A stretch of 64,000 nt of DNA. It comes from JALZAI01 sp038212215 (lineage in GTDB: Bacteria; Actinomycetota; Actinomycetes; Mycobacteriales; Jatrophihabitantaceae). The stretch is taken from contig JBBQUT010000018.1 in assembly GCA_038212215.1 (NCBI GenBank), forward strand, positions 22,766-86,765. The letters run 5' to 3'. The translations under genes were made by a program, and so were the position numbers. Position 1 is the stretch's first letter, and every line of letters begins with the position of its first letter. The notes beneath the pieces were generated by a model. It saw nothing but the letters and a program-made list of their open reading frames with translations, did no database searches and was not told the origin of the DNA. This document shows, piece after piece, positions 37,184 to 45,670 of the stretch.

Positions 37184-38674
37184 ATGCGCACCGTTCCCGG
37201 CCCCACCGATTCGGTCGTCGTCGTCGGCGCAGGCCTCGGCGGCTTGTCCGCCGCGCTGCATCTGGCCGGCGCCGGGCGCCACGTCACCGTCATCGAGCGC
37301 GAGGCGATTCCGGGTGGGCGTGCCGGGCTGATCCAGGACCATGGCTATTACTTCGACACCGGCCCCTCCGTGCTGACGATGCCCGGCCTCGTCGCCGCTC
37401 CGCTCGCCGCGGTCGGCGAGCGGCTGGACAACTGGCTCACCCTGCACCGGCTGGATCCGGCCTATCGCGCTCGGTTCGCCGATGGGTCGACGATCGACGT
37501 GCATCCGGACGTCGATGCGATGGCCGCTGAGATCGCCGCGACGTGCGGACCGAAGGATGCGGCAGGGTACCGCCGCTTCGTCCGCTACCTGCGCGCGCTG
37601 TACCGCCTGGAAATGGCGAACTTCATCGACCGCAACCTCGACTCCCCCCTCCAACTCCTCCACCCGCCGCTCGCCCGGCTGGTGGCGATGGGCGGCCTGC
37701 GCAAGCTCAGCCGGGTGGTCGCCTCGTTCGTCGCGGACGAGCGGCTGCGGCGGATGTTCTCGTTCCAGGCGATGTACGCCGGCCTCGCCCCCGCGCAGGC
37801 CCTCGCGATCTACGCCGTGATCACCTACATGGACTGCGTCGAGGGTGTGTACTTTCCCGAGGGCGGCATGCACGCTGTGCCGCGGGCGATGGCCGCGGCT
37901 GCCGCGGCGCACGGCGTGACTTTCCGGTACCGCACGGCAGTCGACCGGATCGAGGTCATCGGCGGACGCGCCACCGCCGTCCGCACGACGGACGGTGACC
38001 GCATCCCCGCCGACGCCGTGGTAGTCAACGCCGATCTGCCCGTTGCCTACCAGGAACTGCTCCCGCCCGGGTACACCCCCCGCCGGGTCAAGCGGTTGCG
38101 GTACTCGCCGTCCGCCGTCGTGCTGCACGCGGGTTCCGCTGCTGTGTATGAGGATCCCGTGCACCACACGATCGAGTTCGGCGACGCGTGGGAGCACACG
38201 TTCGAGCAGATCATCGACCGCGGCGAGACGATGAGCGACCCGTCGTTCCTGCTGACCACGCCGACAGTCACCGATCCTTCGTTGGCCCCCGCCGGCCGCA
38301 ATACGTACTACGCGCTGTTTCCGACGCCCAATCTGCAGCGTGGGCACATCGACTGGGCCACACACGGGCCGCAGTACCGCGAGCAGATTCTGCAGACGCT
38401 GGAAACGCGCGGCTACGCCGGCTTTTCCGACGGCATCGAATGCTCCTACCTGGTCACGCCGGCGGACTGGGCGGCGCAGGGACTCGCCGCGGGCGCGCCG
38501 TTCGCAGCGGCACACAGCTTCGCGCAGACCGGCCCGTTCCGTCCGACGAACCTCGATCGGCGGGTGGAGAATCTCGTGTTCGCAGGTTCTAACACCCAAC
38601 CCGGCGTAGGCGTGCCGATGGTGCTCGTGTCCGGGCGGCTCGCCGCCGAGCGCATTACCGGGCCACGCGCATGA
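37184..38674 (+). CDS. crtI: Phytoene desaturase (CrtI type)
   Basis: A 496-residue FAD-dependent carotenoid desaturase. The dinucleotide-binding motif is VVVVGAGLGGLSAALHLAGAG, followed by GGRAGLIQDHGYYFDTGPSV; the C-terminal FAD motif is NLVFAGSNTQPGVGVPMVL. It converts phytoene toward lycopene. Its TGA overlaps the crtB ATG (ATGA). Confidence 0.95.
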   Translation: MRTVPGPTDSVVVVGAGLGGLSAALHLAGAGRHVTVIEREAIPGGRAGLIQDHGYYFDTGPSVLTMPGLVAAPLAAVGERLDNWLTLHRLDPAYRARFADGSTIDVHPDVDAMAAEIAATCGPKDAAGYRRFVRYLRALYRLEMANFIDRNLDSPLQLLHPPLARLVAMGGLRKLSRVVASFVADERLRRMFSFQAMYAGLAPAQALAIYAVITYMDCVEGVYFPEGGMHAVPRAMAAAAAAHGVTFRYRTAVDRIEVIGGRATAVRTTDGDRIPADAVVVNADLPVAYQELLPPGYTPRRVKRLRYSPSAVVLHAGSAAVYEDPVHHTIEFGDAWEHTFEQIIDRGETMSDPSFLLTTPTVTDPSLAPAGRNTYYALFPTPNLQRGHIDWATHGPQYREQILQTLETRGYAGFSDGIECSYLVTPADWAAQGLAAGAPFAAAHSFAQTGPFRPTNLDRRVENLVFAGSNTQPGVGVPMVLVSGRLAAERITGPRA

Positions 38675-39642
38675 CGTGGATCATCGCCGCTCGCGAGCTT
38701 GCTGCCGCAGAAATCACCGATCCCGCACTGCGGGCGGGATACGAGCGGTGCCGGCGGCTCAACGCCGCGCACGGGCGCACTTACTACCTCGCCACGCTGC
38801 TGCTCCCGCAGCAGAAGCGCCCGTACGTCCACGCTCTCTACGGATTCGCACGGCACGCCGACGACCTCGTCGACGATCTCGACCCAACGTTCGACGACGC
38901 CGCCCGCGCGCGGCGATTCGTCCGCTGGAGCGAGGATTTCCTCGCCGATCTGGAGTGGGGCGCCACGAGCGAGCCGGTGTCGCGCGCGGTGCTCGACACC
39001 GCGCGGCGCTGGGACATTCCGCACACCTACTTCGCCGACTTTCTCGACGCGATGCGCCAGGATCTCGTCGTCCGCGAGTACGCGTCGTTCGACGATCTCA
39101 AGCGCTACATGTGGGGCTCGGCGGCCGTGATCGGGTTGCAGATGCTGCCGATCCTCGACCGCGCTGACGCCGGCGTCCGTTGGGACGAGCTCGAAGCGCC
39201 GGCGATCGAGCTCGGCTACGCGTTCCAGCTGACCAACTTCATCCGTGACGTCGGCGAGGATTTGCGGCGTGGGCGGATCTACCTCCCGCAGGACAGTCTC
39301 GCCGAGTTCGGCGTCGACCGCGACCGATTGCTGCGCGGACGGGTCGACGAGCCGATCCGCAATCTGCTGGCCTGGGAGATCGAACGAGCACGTGCGTTAT
39401 ACCGCAAGGCCGAGCCCGGCATCGAACTGGTGCACCCGATGTCGCGGGACTGCCTGCGCACCGCACTCACGCTCTACCGCGAGATATTGGACGAGATCGA
39501 AGCAGCCGACTACGACGTGTTCCACAGCCGCGTTGCCGTGGGTCTGCGTCGGCGCGGGCGGGTCGGCCTCAGCGGTGCGCGGCGGGCCTGGCTCGCGCGT
39601 CGCGCCGGCCCGCCCACACCCACAGCGACAACGTGGCCGTGA
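38671..39642 (+). CDS. crtB: Phytoene synthase
   Basis: A 323-residue trans-isoprenyl synthase that joins two GGPP molecules. Asp-rich motifs are visible as RHADDLVDDLD (first) and RDVGEDLRRGRIYLP (second, about residue 190-204), the classic phytoene synthase signature. Coupled to crtI. The last 74 bases overlap the end of the convergent lycopene cyclase gene; the Arg/Pro-rich C-terminal tail lies in this overlap. A GGPP synthase gene is not in the window. Confidence 0.95.
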   Translation: MTWIIAARELAAAEITDPALRAGYERCRRLNAAHGRTYYLATLLLPQQKRPYVHALYGFARHADDLVDDLDPTFDDAARARRFVRWSEDFLADLEWGATSEPVSRAVLDTARRWDIPHTYFADFLDAMRQDLVVREYASFDDLKRYMWGSAAVIGLQMLPILDRADAGVRWDELEAPAIELGYAFQLTNFIRDVGEDLRRGRIYLPQDSLAEFGVDRDRLLRGRVDEPIRNLLAWEIERARALYRKAEPGIELVHPMSRDCLRTALTLYREILDEIEAADYDVFHSRVAVGLRRRGRVGLSGARRAWLARRAGPPTPTATTWP

Positions 39643-39889
39643 TCAGCGAAAAGCCGAACAGCAAATCCTCGACCGGCGCGTACACCACTCGCCAGCCGAT
39701 AATGCGATCCGGGTCGTAACGGACGATCGGCAGTCCGGTCAGCAGGCCGTTGGTCACCAGCTGAAAAAACGTCATGATTGCGTAGGAAGCCCAGAAACCC
39801 TTGTGCAGCAACAGCATCGTGCGCAACGCGGCGAGATCGACGAGCGCAGCAAGCACCGCGGCGATCGCCGCCAGCAGGGTGTAACTCAC
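39569..39889 (-). CDS. crtYd: Lycopene cyclase subunit, second half (CrtYd/CrtYf type)
   Basis: 106 residues with three predicted membrane helices and the cyclase-domain motif YAPVEDLLFGFSLI plus RYDPDRIIGWRVVYAP. Actinobacteria often split lycopene cyclase into two small membrane subunits that work as a heterodimer. GTG 39889 overlaps the TGA of the first subunit (GTGA). The 3' end overlaps crtB by 74 bases on the opposite strand. Whether beta or epsilon rings form cannot be told. Confidence 0.88.
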   Translation of the reverse strand: MSYTLLAAIAAVLAALVDLAALRTMLLLHKGFWASYAIMTFFQLVTNGLLTGLPIVRYDPDRIIGWRVVYAPVEDLLFGFSLITATLSLWVWAGRRDARARPAAHR

Positions 39890-40230
39890 TGGTTGCGCTG
39901 CGTCTGGAAGCTTTGCGCGAACCAGTCGGGGCGCCGTGCCCGTACCGCCTCGAAGGTGAGCACCGCACAGGTCGGGACGACCAGGAAGAACAGCAACTCC
40001 TCCAACGGCAGCCCGCCAGGCAGGAACACGCCGACCACGAAGCGGCGCGCGTAGGACCAGGTGCCCTGGTGGACGGCGAGCACGTCCCACCCGCCGAAGA
40101 CGAGCATGACCGGCAGCAGCGCCACGAGCAGGCGCCGCCAGCGCGCGTACACCCGCGTGTGCAGCACAAACTCCAACGGCAGCGTGCCGAGGATGCAGCC
40201 GAGCAGGATCAGCAGGTACGCGCCATGCAT
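39886..40230 (-). CDS. crtYc: Lycopene cyclase subunit, first half (CrtYc/CrtYe type)
   Basis: 114 residues, three predicted membrane helices. The motif LPLEELLFFLVVPTCAVL marks the lycopene cyclase domain, and FVLHTRVYARW sits after the first helix. It overlaps the preceding Rv2175c-like gene by one base (TGATG) and the next subunit by GTGA, so all three are translationally coupled. Confidence 0.88.
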   Translation of the reverse strand: MHGAYLLILLGCILGTLPLEFVLHTRVYARWRRLLVALLPVMLVFGGWDVLAVHQGTWSYARRFVVGVFLPGGLPLEELLFFLVVPTCAVLTFEAVRARRPDWFAQSFQTQRNQ

Positions 40231-40574
40231 CAGTACCCGGCGACCTGCGCCCGGCGCTTGACCTCGCGGCCGTGGTTGCGCCGTAGCGCCTCGATCGGCG
40301 TCCCTGGCAGGGTGTCGTCCTCGCGGTAGAGCCAGTCGACGATCTCCGCATCGCTGAATCGGGCGTCGCGCAGCAACCTGATCACACCATCGAGCGCCTT
40401 GACGATCTCGTTGCCGTCCAGGAATTGGGCGGGGATCAGGCGGGGCCCGTCATCGCCGTCGCGGATAGCAACGAGGTTCCCGTCGCGTACGTACTGGTGC
40501 ACCCGGGTCACCGGAACGCCAAGCGCATCGGCGACTTCCGGGAAGGTCTGCAGCTCGATGAGGTCCGGATCCAT
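40230..40574 (-). CDS. Rv2175c-like winged-helix DNA-binding protein
   Basis: 114 residues. The N-terminal half is a helix-turn-helix (FPEVADALGVPVTRVHQYVRDG), and the C-terminal half has DAEIVDWLYREDDTLPG and RRNHGREVKRRAQVAGY. It matches mycobacterial Rv2175c, a DNA-binding substrate of the kinase PknL; a PknL-like gene is 1.9 kb away here. ATG 40574 is used since upstream sequence is not conserved. Coupled upstream of the lycopene cyclase pair, so it could link kinase signalling and pigment genes (inference). Confidence 0.88.
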   Translation of the reverse strand: MDPDLIELQTFPEVADALGVPVTRVHQYVRDGNLVAIRDGDDGPRLIPAQFLDGNEIVKALDGVIRLLRDARFSDAEIVDWLYREDDTLPGTPIEALRRNHGREVKRRAQVAGY

Positions 40575-40618
40575 GGCGCCCAGCCTGCCATGCGCAGGGG
40601 CGGTTGCGCAGCGGCGAC

Positions 40619-41401
40619 TCAGGCCACCCGCCGCGCGAAGACGGTGTACGTGCCGTAGTGCGAGACGAAGGAGCCACCCAGCGTCATGATCGCAGCGCGC
40701 AAGGCCAGACTCAGCTCGTCCAGCCGTTGTGCCGGCAGCGCCAGGTGGTCGCTGTGCGTGCGTGCCATGCCGACCCACTCGTCGGCGGTGAACGTGCGCT
40801 GCCAGGGATAGTGCTTGACGGTGACTTCGTCGAAGCGCGGATCGGACTCGAACCCATCGGCGTGCGGACGATCGCTTTGCTTGCTACGCCCTGCCATGAC
40901 CGAATGGATGAGTTCGGGGGCGTGCTCGGCATACACGGCGTCCAGAGCCCGGTGCACCGGGTCGTCTAGATCGTCGTAGTTCCAGAAGAGCGCGGCAACT
41001 CCGCCCGGGCGCAGCACCGTCGCCACCTTGGGCACGCCGCGGCGCGGATCGACCCAGTGCCAGGCCTGCCCGCAGGTGATCAGGTTGAACCTGCGCCCGG
41101 CGTCGTCCCAAGTCTCGAAATACCCTGTTTCCACGTCGACTCCGTGAGCTCTGGCGACCTCGGCCATGCGCGGGTCGGGCTCGACGCCGAGCACGGTCAA
41201 CCCGCGCGCCGCGAGCGGCACGGCAGCCTTTCCAGTGCCGCATCCGATATCGAGCACGCGGGGTCCGAGCCTGACGAGATCGTCGACGAGCGCCGCCGGG
41301 TAGCTCGGCCGGAAGCGGTCGTAGGCCAGCGCCACCGTCCCAAACGACTCGGCTCGCGACCGGTCCTGAAAGAGCTGCGAATCCTTGCACGCTTCGCTCA
41401 C
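40619..41401 (-). CDS. Class I SAM-dependent methyltransferase
   Basis: 260 residues with a Rossmann fold: motif I VLDIGCGTGKAAVPLA (about 49-64), acidic motif LGVEPDPRM and ITCGQAWHWVDP. It resembles UbiE/Methyltransf_11 proteins; substrate unknown. The GTG at 41401 lies in the terminal GTGA of a single copy of the micro-ORF repeat, so the first five or six codons (VSEACK) also come from the repeat. The conserved part begins at about residue 18. Confidence 0.86.
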   Translation of the reverse strand: MSEACKDSQLFQDRSRAESFGTVALAYDRFRPSYPAALVDDLVRLGPRVLDIGCGTGKAAVPLAARGLTVLGVEPDPRMAEVARAHGVDVETGYFETWDDAGRRFNLITCGQAWHWVDPRRGVPKVATVLRPGGVAALFWNYDDLDDPVHRALDAVYAEHAPELIHSVMAGRSKQSDRPHADGFESDPRFDEVTVKHYPWQRTFTADEWVGMARTHSDHLALPAQRLDELSLALRAAIMTLGGSFVSHYGTYTVFARRVA

Positions 41402-41472
41402 GTCCGAGCCTCGCTACGCTCGTTCGGCCGCCACAGGTCAATGACATTGGTTCGCTCGCAAGCTTCGCTCAC
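41398..41472 (-). other. Single copy of the micro-ORF repeat upstream of the methyltransferase
   Basis: GTG at 41472 opens a 24-codon frame (SEACERTNVIDLWRP, then NERSEART) ending in TGA that overlaps the methyltransferase GTG. It starts 12 bases after the stop of the spermidine-synthase-like gene with AGGA ahead of it. It is most similar to the units at 12931-13369, with Asp/Trp changes in the middle. Confidence 0.6.
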
Positions 41473-41484
41473 GGGCTGATCCTG

Positions 41485-42312
41485 TCAGCCGCCGACTCGC
41501 CAGATTTGCTCGGGCGGCGCAGGTGACCGCATCGGTGCCGCGTCGGTCAGCGGCGGCGTCCCGCCGACGAAGCCGTGCAGCCGAGCGCCTGTCAGCACCC
41601 GCTGCGGGAACATCGAGCGCGCCGCCACGCCAGCGACGGCGTCGACCGGCAGCGGGCCGCGCGATGCCGCCAGGACCACATTTCCGAAACGACGCGCCTT
41701 CAGCACCGCGGGATCGGCGCGCAGCAGCACGTTCGGCAGCACCGATTCGAGGGCCGCGGACAGTCGCCGCACGAACTGCAGTGGCGGGCCGTCTGCAATA
41801 TTGGCCAGCAGCACGCCATCGGTGCGCAGCGCCCGCGCCGCGTCGGCGAAGAACTCGATCGTCGTGAGCTCGGCCGGCACCCGGCCACCGTGGAAGGCAT
41901 CCAGCACGATCACATCTGCACCGCCGTCCGGCAGCGCCGCGATCCCGTCGCGGCCGCTCACCGCCCGGATCCGCGGTTTCGTCCCGCGTGCGAACGGCAG
42001 CCGCGCCCGCACGACCTCGGTCAGCCGGCTGTCGGGTTCCAGCACGATCTGGGACGAGCCGGGTCGCGTCGTCGCTACATACCGCGCGAGTGTGCAGGCG
42101 CCGCCGCCGATATGGGTCACGGCGAGCGGTCCTTCGGGCAGGGCGTCGAGCACGTCGGCGAAGGACTGGACGTACTCGAAGTCCAGGTAGCTCGGATCGT
42201 CGAGGTCGACGTAGGACTGCCGGATCCGGTCCACGAGCAGCAGCCAACCGCCGGGACGGTCGTCGTCGGCCAGTAGTTCGATCTTGCCACCGCCGAAGGT
42301 GTCGCCCGTCAT
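41485..42312 (-). CDS. Spermidine synthase-like protein (fused-domain-free aminopropyltransferase fold)
   Basis: 275 residues with a SAM-dependent Rossmann fold of the spermine/spermidine synthase type: DPSYLDFEYVQSFADVL, THIGGGACTLARYVA, VLEPDSRLTEVVRARL and VIVLDAFHGGRVPAELTT. Such actinobacterial proteins often lack confirmed polyamine activity. ATG 42312 is chosen (GGAATCGGC before it); a longer reading would run into the pknL promoter. It is divergent from pknL with 155 bases between starts. Confidence 0.85.
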   Translation of the reverse strand: MTGDTFGGGKIELLADDDRPGGWLLLVDRIRQSYVDLDDPSYLDFEYVQSFADVLDALPEGPLAVTHIGGGACTLARYVATTRPGSSQIVLEPDSRLTEVVRARLPFARGTKPRIRAVSGRDGIAALPDGGADVIVLDAFHGGRVPAELTTIEFFADAARALRTDGVLLANIADGPPLQFVRRLSAALESVLPNVLLRADPAVLKARRFGNVVLAASRGPLPVDAVAGVAARSMFPQRVLTGARLHGFVGGTPPLTDAAPMRSPAPPEQIWRVGG

Positions 42313-42455
42313 GCCGATTCCACTGTTGCTCCGATTCCGTGCCCGCTGCGCCGCGATCAGGGTAGCTGTGATCCACCGATCGACGGATCCGCCCGCCGGA
42401 TGATTCACAGCGCGCCCCCCGGCGCGCGTGTCCGCGATCGTCGAGCGGCTCGCCG

Positions 42456-42470
42456 TAGAATCGAATTGTG
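42456..42470 (+). promoter_or_regulatory. Probable leaderless promoter -10 of pknL
   Basis: TAGAAT at 42456-42461 is six bases before the GTG at 42468, the spacing expected when transcription starts on the first codon. There is no ribosome site before the GTG. The 11-mer TAGAATCGAAT recurs in front of the DUF222 gene at 63658. Confidence 0.5.
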
Positions 42471-44474
42471 CAGACGGCGATGGCAGACCCCCTGGTCGGC
42501 CGCTTGCTCGAAGGTCGATACCGCATCCGGCACCGCATCGCGCGAGGCGGGATGTCCACGGTGTACGCGGCCGTCGACGAGCGGCTCGACCGGTTCGTCG
42601 CTGTGAAGGTGATGTCGTCGCAACTGTCATCTGACCCGGCATTCACCGACCGCTTCGCCCGCGAGGCCCGAGCGGCCGCTCGGCTGACCCACGTGAATGC
42701 CGTGGCGGTCTACGACCAGGGCATCGACACCGGCAACGGATCGGCCAACGACCAGCATGTGTTCCTGGTCATGGAACTCGTCGAGGGACGCACGCTGCGG
42801 GAACTGATCCGCGAACGCAACGGCAGGTTCACCCCGGCCGAGGCAATTTCGATCATGGAACCGGTGCTGGCCGCGCTCGCGTCAGCACACCGCGCCGGGC
42901 TGGTGCACCGTGACGTGAAGCCCGAGAACATCCTGCTATCGGACGCCGGCGTGGTGAAGGTAGCCGATTTCGGCCTGGCCCGCGCGATCGACGCCGACCC
43001 GACGTCCACGCGCACCGGGCTGATGATGGGCACGGTCGCCTACTGCGCACCGGAACAGATCACCCGCGGCCACGCCGATCCGCGCTCGGACGTCTACGCA
43101 GCCGGCATCCTGCTTTTCGAGTTGCTCACCGGTCGCCCGCCCTACCACGGCGACTCGGCGATCAACGTGGCCTACCAACACGTCCACTCGCGGGTGCCGG
43201 CACCGTCCTCGCGGGTCAAGGGGGTGCCCTACGAGATCGACGAACTCGTCGTCGGCGCCACTGACAGTGATCCATCCGGTCGGCCGGGCGACGCGGCTGC
43301 GTTCCTCGCCGAACTGGCCGACATCCGCAGCGTCCTCGCCCTGCCGATCACGCCCGTTCCGCCGCGGCATCGCCCACCTGCCACGCCGGACCCGCGACGC
43401 AACGGCGTCGCGACCGGCGCCAGCACGACCGACGTGTTGCACACCGGCTCCGGGCAGTACGACACCCGGATGGTGACCGGGCGCGCGATCCACCGCAACG
43501 ACGAGAACGCACTGCCTCCGCCGGTCGTCATCCCACCGCCACGCCCACGCAAACAGCGCACGGCGCGGGCCCGCCGCCGCCGCCGCGGCCTGCTGATCGC
43601 CCTCATCATGCTGCTCATCGGCGCGATCTCAGTCGTGGCCGGGTACCTCGGCACGCACTGGTGGCAGTCGTGGGACGCGCACGTCCCGAACATCTCCAAG
43701 CAGTCGCTGCCCGCTGCCGAGCGCCGGCTCGTCCAAGATCATTACAAGCTCGGACGGGTCAGCAACAAGTTCAGCGAGACCGTCCCTAAAGGTTCGATCA
43801 TCAGTACCGACCCAACCACTGGCCTGCGGTTGCCGCAGGGCAGGGCGGTGGACGTGACCGTGTCACTCGGCCCGTACCGGCTCGTCGTGCCCGACCTGCG
43901 CCGACTTGCTTTGAGCCAGGCAGAAGCAGTGCTGCAGACCCGTGGGATCGAGACGGGCTCGAAGCTCACTTATGGTGCCAGCATCGCGGTTCCGAGCGGC
44001 AACGTGATCTCCACCGATCCGCCGGGCGGCACCAAGATCAAACCCAGCCAGTCGGTCAGTTTCGTCGTGTCGTCCGGGCCGCCGATCCTCGACATCCCGA
44101 TCATTTCGCAGGGCACCCCGTTCCGCGCGGCCAGAGCAACGCTCATCAACGCCAAATTCGCCGTCGAGCGCTCCAGCGCCTACGACGACACGGTGCCCGC
44201 TGGCACGGTGATCTCGGTATCGCCCTCCGGACAGGCCCCACAGGGCAGCAAAGTATCGGTCGTCGTCTCGAAGGGGCCGGAGTTCGTCGACGTGCCGGCC
44301 ATCTCGGCGCTGTCCTCGTTCGACAATGCCAAGTCCGAACTCGAACAACTCGGGCTGCGAGTCGACCGCCAGGTCGTCTACGGGCAGGGGGACCGGAATC
44401 TGGTAATCGACCAGAATCCGAAACCGGGCGAGTCCGTGCGCGTCGGCTCGACGGTCACCCTCGCCGTCATCTGA
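42468..44474 (+). CDS. pknL: Serine/threonine protein kinase PknL with PASTA repeats
   Basis: 668 residues. Kinase domain about 17-280: glycine loop IARGGMSTVY, Lys in VAVKVM, HRDVKPENIL, DFGLARA and the activation segment TSTRTGLMMGTVAYCAPEQ. After a Pro/Arg-rich linker there is one membrane helix (about 372-394), then four extracytoplasmic PASTA repeats (about 400-668) that sense peptidoglycan fragments. Gene order with an Rv2175c-like gene and aroG matches the mycobacterial pknL region. The start is GTG 42468 (leaderless) or ATG 42480. It may be cotranscribed with the class I DAHP synthase after it (45-base gap). Confidence 0.95.
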   Translation: MQTAMADPLVGRLLEGRYRIRHRIARGGMSTVYAAVDERLDRFVAVKVMSSQLSSDPAFTDRFAREARAAARLTHVNAVAVYDQGIDTGNGSANDQHVFLVMELVEGRTLRELIRERNGRFTPAEAISIMEPVLAALASAHRAGLVHRDVKPENILLSDAGVVKVADFGLARAIDADPTSTRTGLMMGTVAYCAPEQITRGHADPRSDVYAAGILLFELLTGRPPYHGDSAINVAYQHVHSRVPAPSSRVKGVPYEIDELVVGATDSDPSGRPGDAAAFLAELADIRSVLALPITPVPPRHRPPATPDPRRNGVATGASTTDVLHTGSGQYDTRMVTGRAIHRNDENALPPPVVIPPPRPRKQRTARARRRRRGLLIALIMLLIGAISVVAGYLGTHWWQSWDAHVPNISKQSLPAAERRLVQDHYKLGRVSNKFSETVPKGSIISTDPTTGLRLPQGRAVDVTVSLGPYRLVVPDLRRLALSQAEAVLQTRGIETGSKLTYGASIAVPSGNVISTDPPGGTKIKPSQSVSFVVSSGPPILDIPIISQGTPFRAARATLINAKFAVERSSAYDDTVPAGTVISVSPSGQAPQGSKVSVVVSKGPEFVDVPAISALSSFDNAKSELEQLGLRVDRQVVYGQGDRNLVIDQNPKPGESVRVGSTVTLAVI

Positions 44475-44487
44475 GCGACCACTCTGG

Positions 44488-44525
44488 GGTCTTTCGCATG
44501 GTCCTCTAGGGTCTCTCGCATGGTC
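44488..44525 (+). repeat. 17-bp direct repeat duplicating the aroF start region
   Basis: GGGTCTTTCGCATGGTC and GGGTCTCTCGCATGGTC lie in tandem with a five-base spacer; the second carries the DAHP synthase ATG. The first ATG opens only Met-Val-Leu-stop, so it forms a three-codon decoy just before the true start. Confidence 0.6.
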
Positions 44526-45551
44526 ATAGTGATGGCACCCGACGCGCAGGACGCAGACATCATCGGCGTGGTCGCGCACATCGAGACCCATGGCGGGCAG
44601 GCGTTCGTCAGCCGCGGCGTGACACGCACCATCATCGGCGTCGTCGGCAGCGAAGAGGTGCTGGAGACTCTCGACGCCGATGGCCTGCCCGGGGTTGCCG
44701 AGACCATGCGCATCACCGCTCCGTACAAGCTGGTGTCGGCCCAAAATCACAGCAAGCGCAGCACGGTCCGGGTCGGTGGGGTGCCCATTGGTCCGGACAC
44801 CTTCACCTTCATCGCGGGTCCGTGCGCGGTCGAGACGCCGGAGCAGACCCTTGAGGCGGCGTTGATGGCCAAACGCGCCGGCGCTACGCTGCTGCGCGGC
44901 GGCGCCTACAAGCCGCGAACGTCGCCCTATGCGTTCCAGGGGCTCGGCGTCGCCGGATTGCGCATCCTCGCCGACGTCCGCGCGCACGTGCTGCTTCCGG
45001 TCGTCACCGAGGTGTTGGACGTCGCCGACGTGGACGTGGTCGCCGAATACGCGGACATGTTGCAGATCGGCACGCGCAACATGCAGAACTTCGCGCTGCT
45101 GCAGGCAGTCAGCGCCACCGGGAAGCCGGTACTGCTCAAGCGCGGACTCACCGCCACCTACGAGGAATGGCTGATGGCCGCCGAGTACATCGCGCAGCGC
45201 GGCAACCTCGACATCGTCCTATGCGAGCGCGGGGTGCGATCTTTCGAGCCGGCTATCCGCAACATGCTGGACGTGTCGGCCGTGGCCATGGTGCAGCGCC
45301 TGAGCCATCTGCCGGTGATCGTCGATCCGTCGCACGCGGCTGGGCGGCGCGATCTGGTCGTCCCGCTCGCTCGCGCCGGGATCGCGGCCGGGGCGGACGG
45401 CGTGATGGTCGACGTGCACCCCCGTCCAGAAGCTGCGTTGTGCGACGGCGCGCAGGCGCTATTCGGCGAATCGCTCGCCGAGCTCGCCGACGTGGTCACC
45501 ACCCTCCCTGCGCTGCTCGGCCGAACCTCGGCTGCGCACTTGGCCGGCTGA
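44520..45551 (+). CDS. aroF: DAHP synthase, class I (AroF, type I-beta)
   Basis: A 343-residue 3-deoxy-D-arabino-heptulosonate-7-phosphate synthase, first step of the shikimate pathway. An N-terminal ferredoxin-like regulatory domain (about 1-70) precedes the barrel with FIAGPCAVET, LLRGGAYKPRTSPYAFQG, KPVLLKRGLTATYEEWL, CERGVRSFE and VIVDPSHAAGRRDLV. Unusually a class II enzyme (aroG) is encoded 1.2 kb downstream. The start at 44520 lies in a duplicated 17-mer; ATG 44532 is also possible. Confidence 0.94.
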   Translation: MVIVMAPDAQDADIIGVVAHIETHGGQAFVSRGVTRTIIGVVGSEEVLETLDADGLPGVAETMRITAPYKLVSAQNHSKRSTVRVGGVPIGPDTFTFIAGPCAVETPEQTLEAALMAKRAGATLLRGGAYKPRTSPYAFQGLGVAGLRILADVRAHVLLPVVTEVLDVADVDVVAEYADMLQIGTRNMQNFALLQAVSATGKPVLLKRGLTATYEEWLMAAEYIAQRGNLDIVLCERGVRSFEPAIRNMLDVSAVAMVQRLSHLPVIVDPSHAAGRRDLVVPLARAGIAAGADGVMVDVHPRPEAALCDGAQALFGESLAELADVVTTLPALLGRTSAAHLAG

Positions 45552-45590
45552 GCACTGCCGCGGACAGGTGGCCTGCCGGGGGGCGTGTTT

Positions 45591-45670
45591 TCCACCGCAC
45601 CGGTCAGCAGCGGGGAAAACAATCCACCGCACCGGTCAGCAGCGGGGAAACGACCCACCGCACCGGTCAG
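45591..45670 (-). repeat. 31/32-bp tandem repeat starting at the threonine aldolase stop
   Basis: Three units, the last ending in the aldolase TAG codon. Read on the minus strand each has CTGACCGGTGCGGTGG then TTTCCCCGCTGC. The core is shared with the elements at 30828-30931 and 31665-31735. It fills most of the gap between the convergent aroF and aldolase genes. Confidence 0.75.

Noticed and set aside
45591..45670. Small CRISPR at the 31/32-bp repeats
   Set aside because: Units are contiguous and begin in the stop codon of a gene; no spacers.
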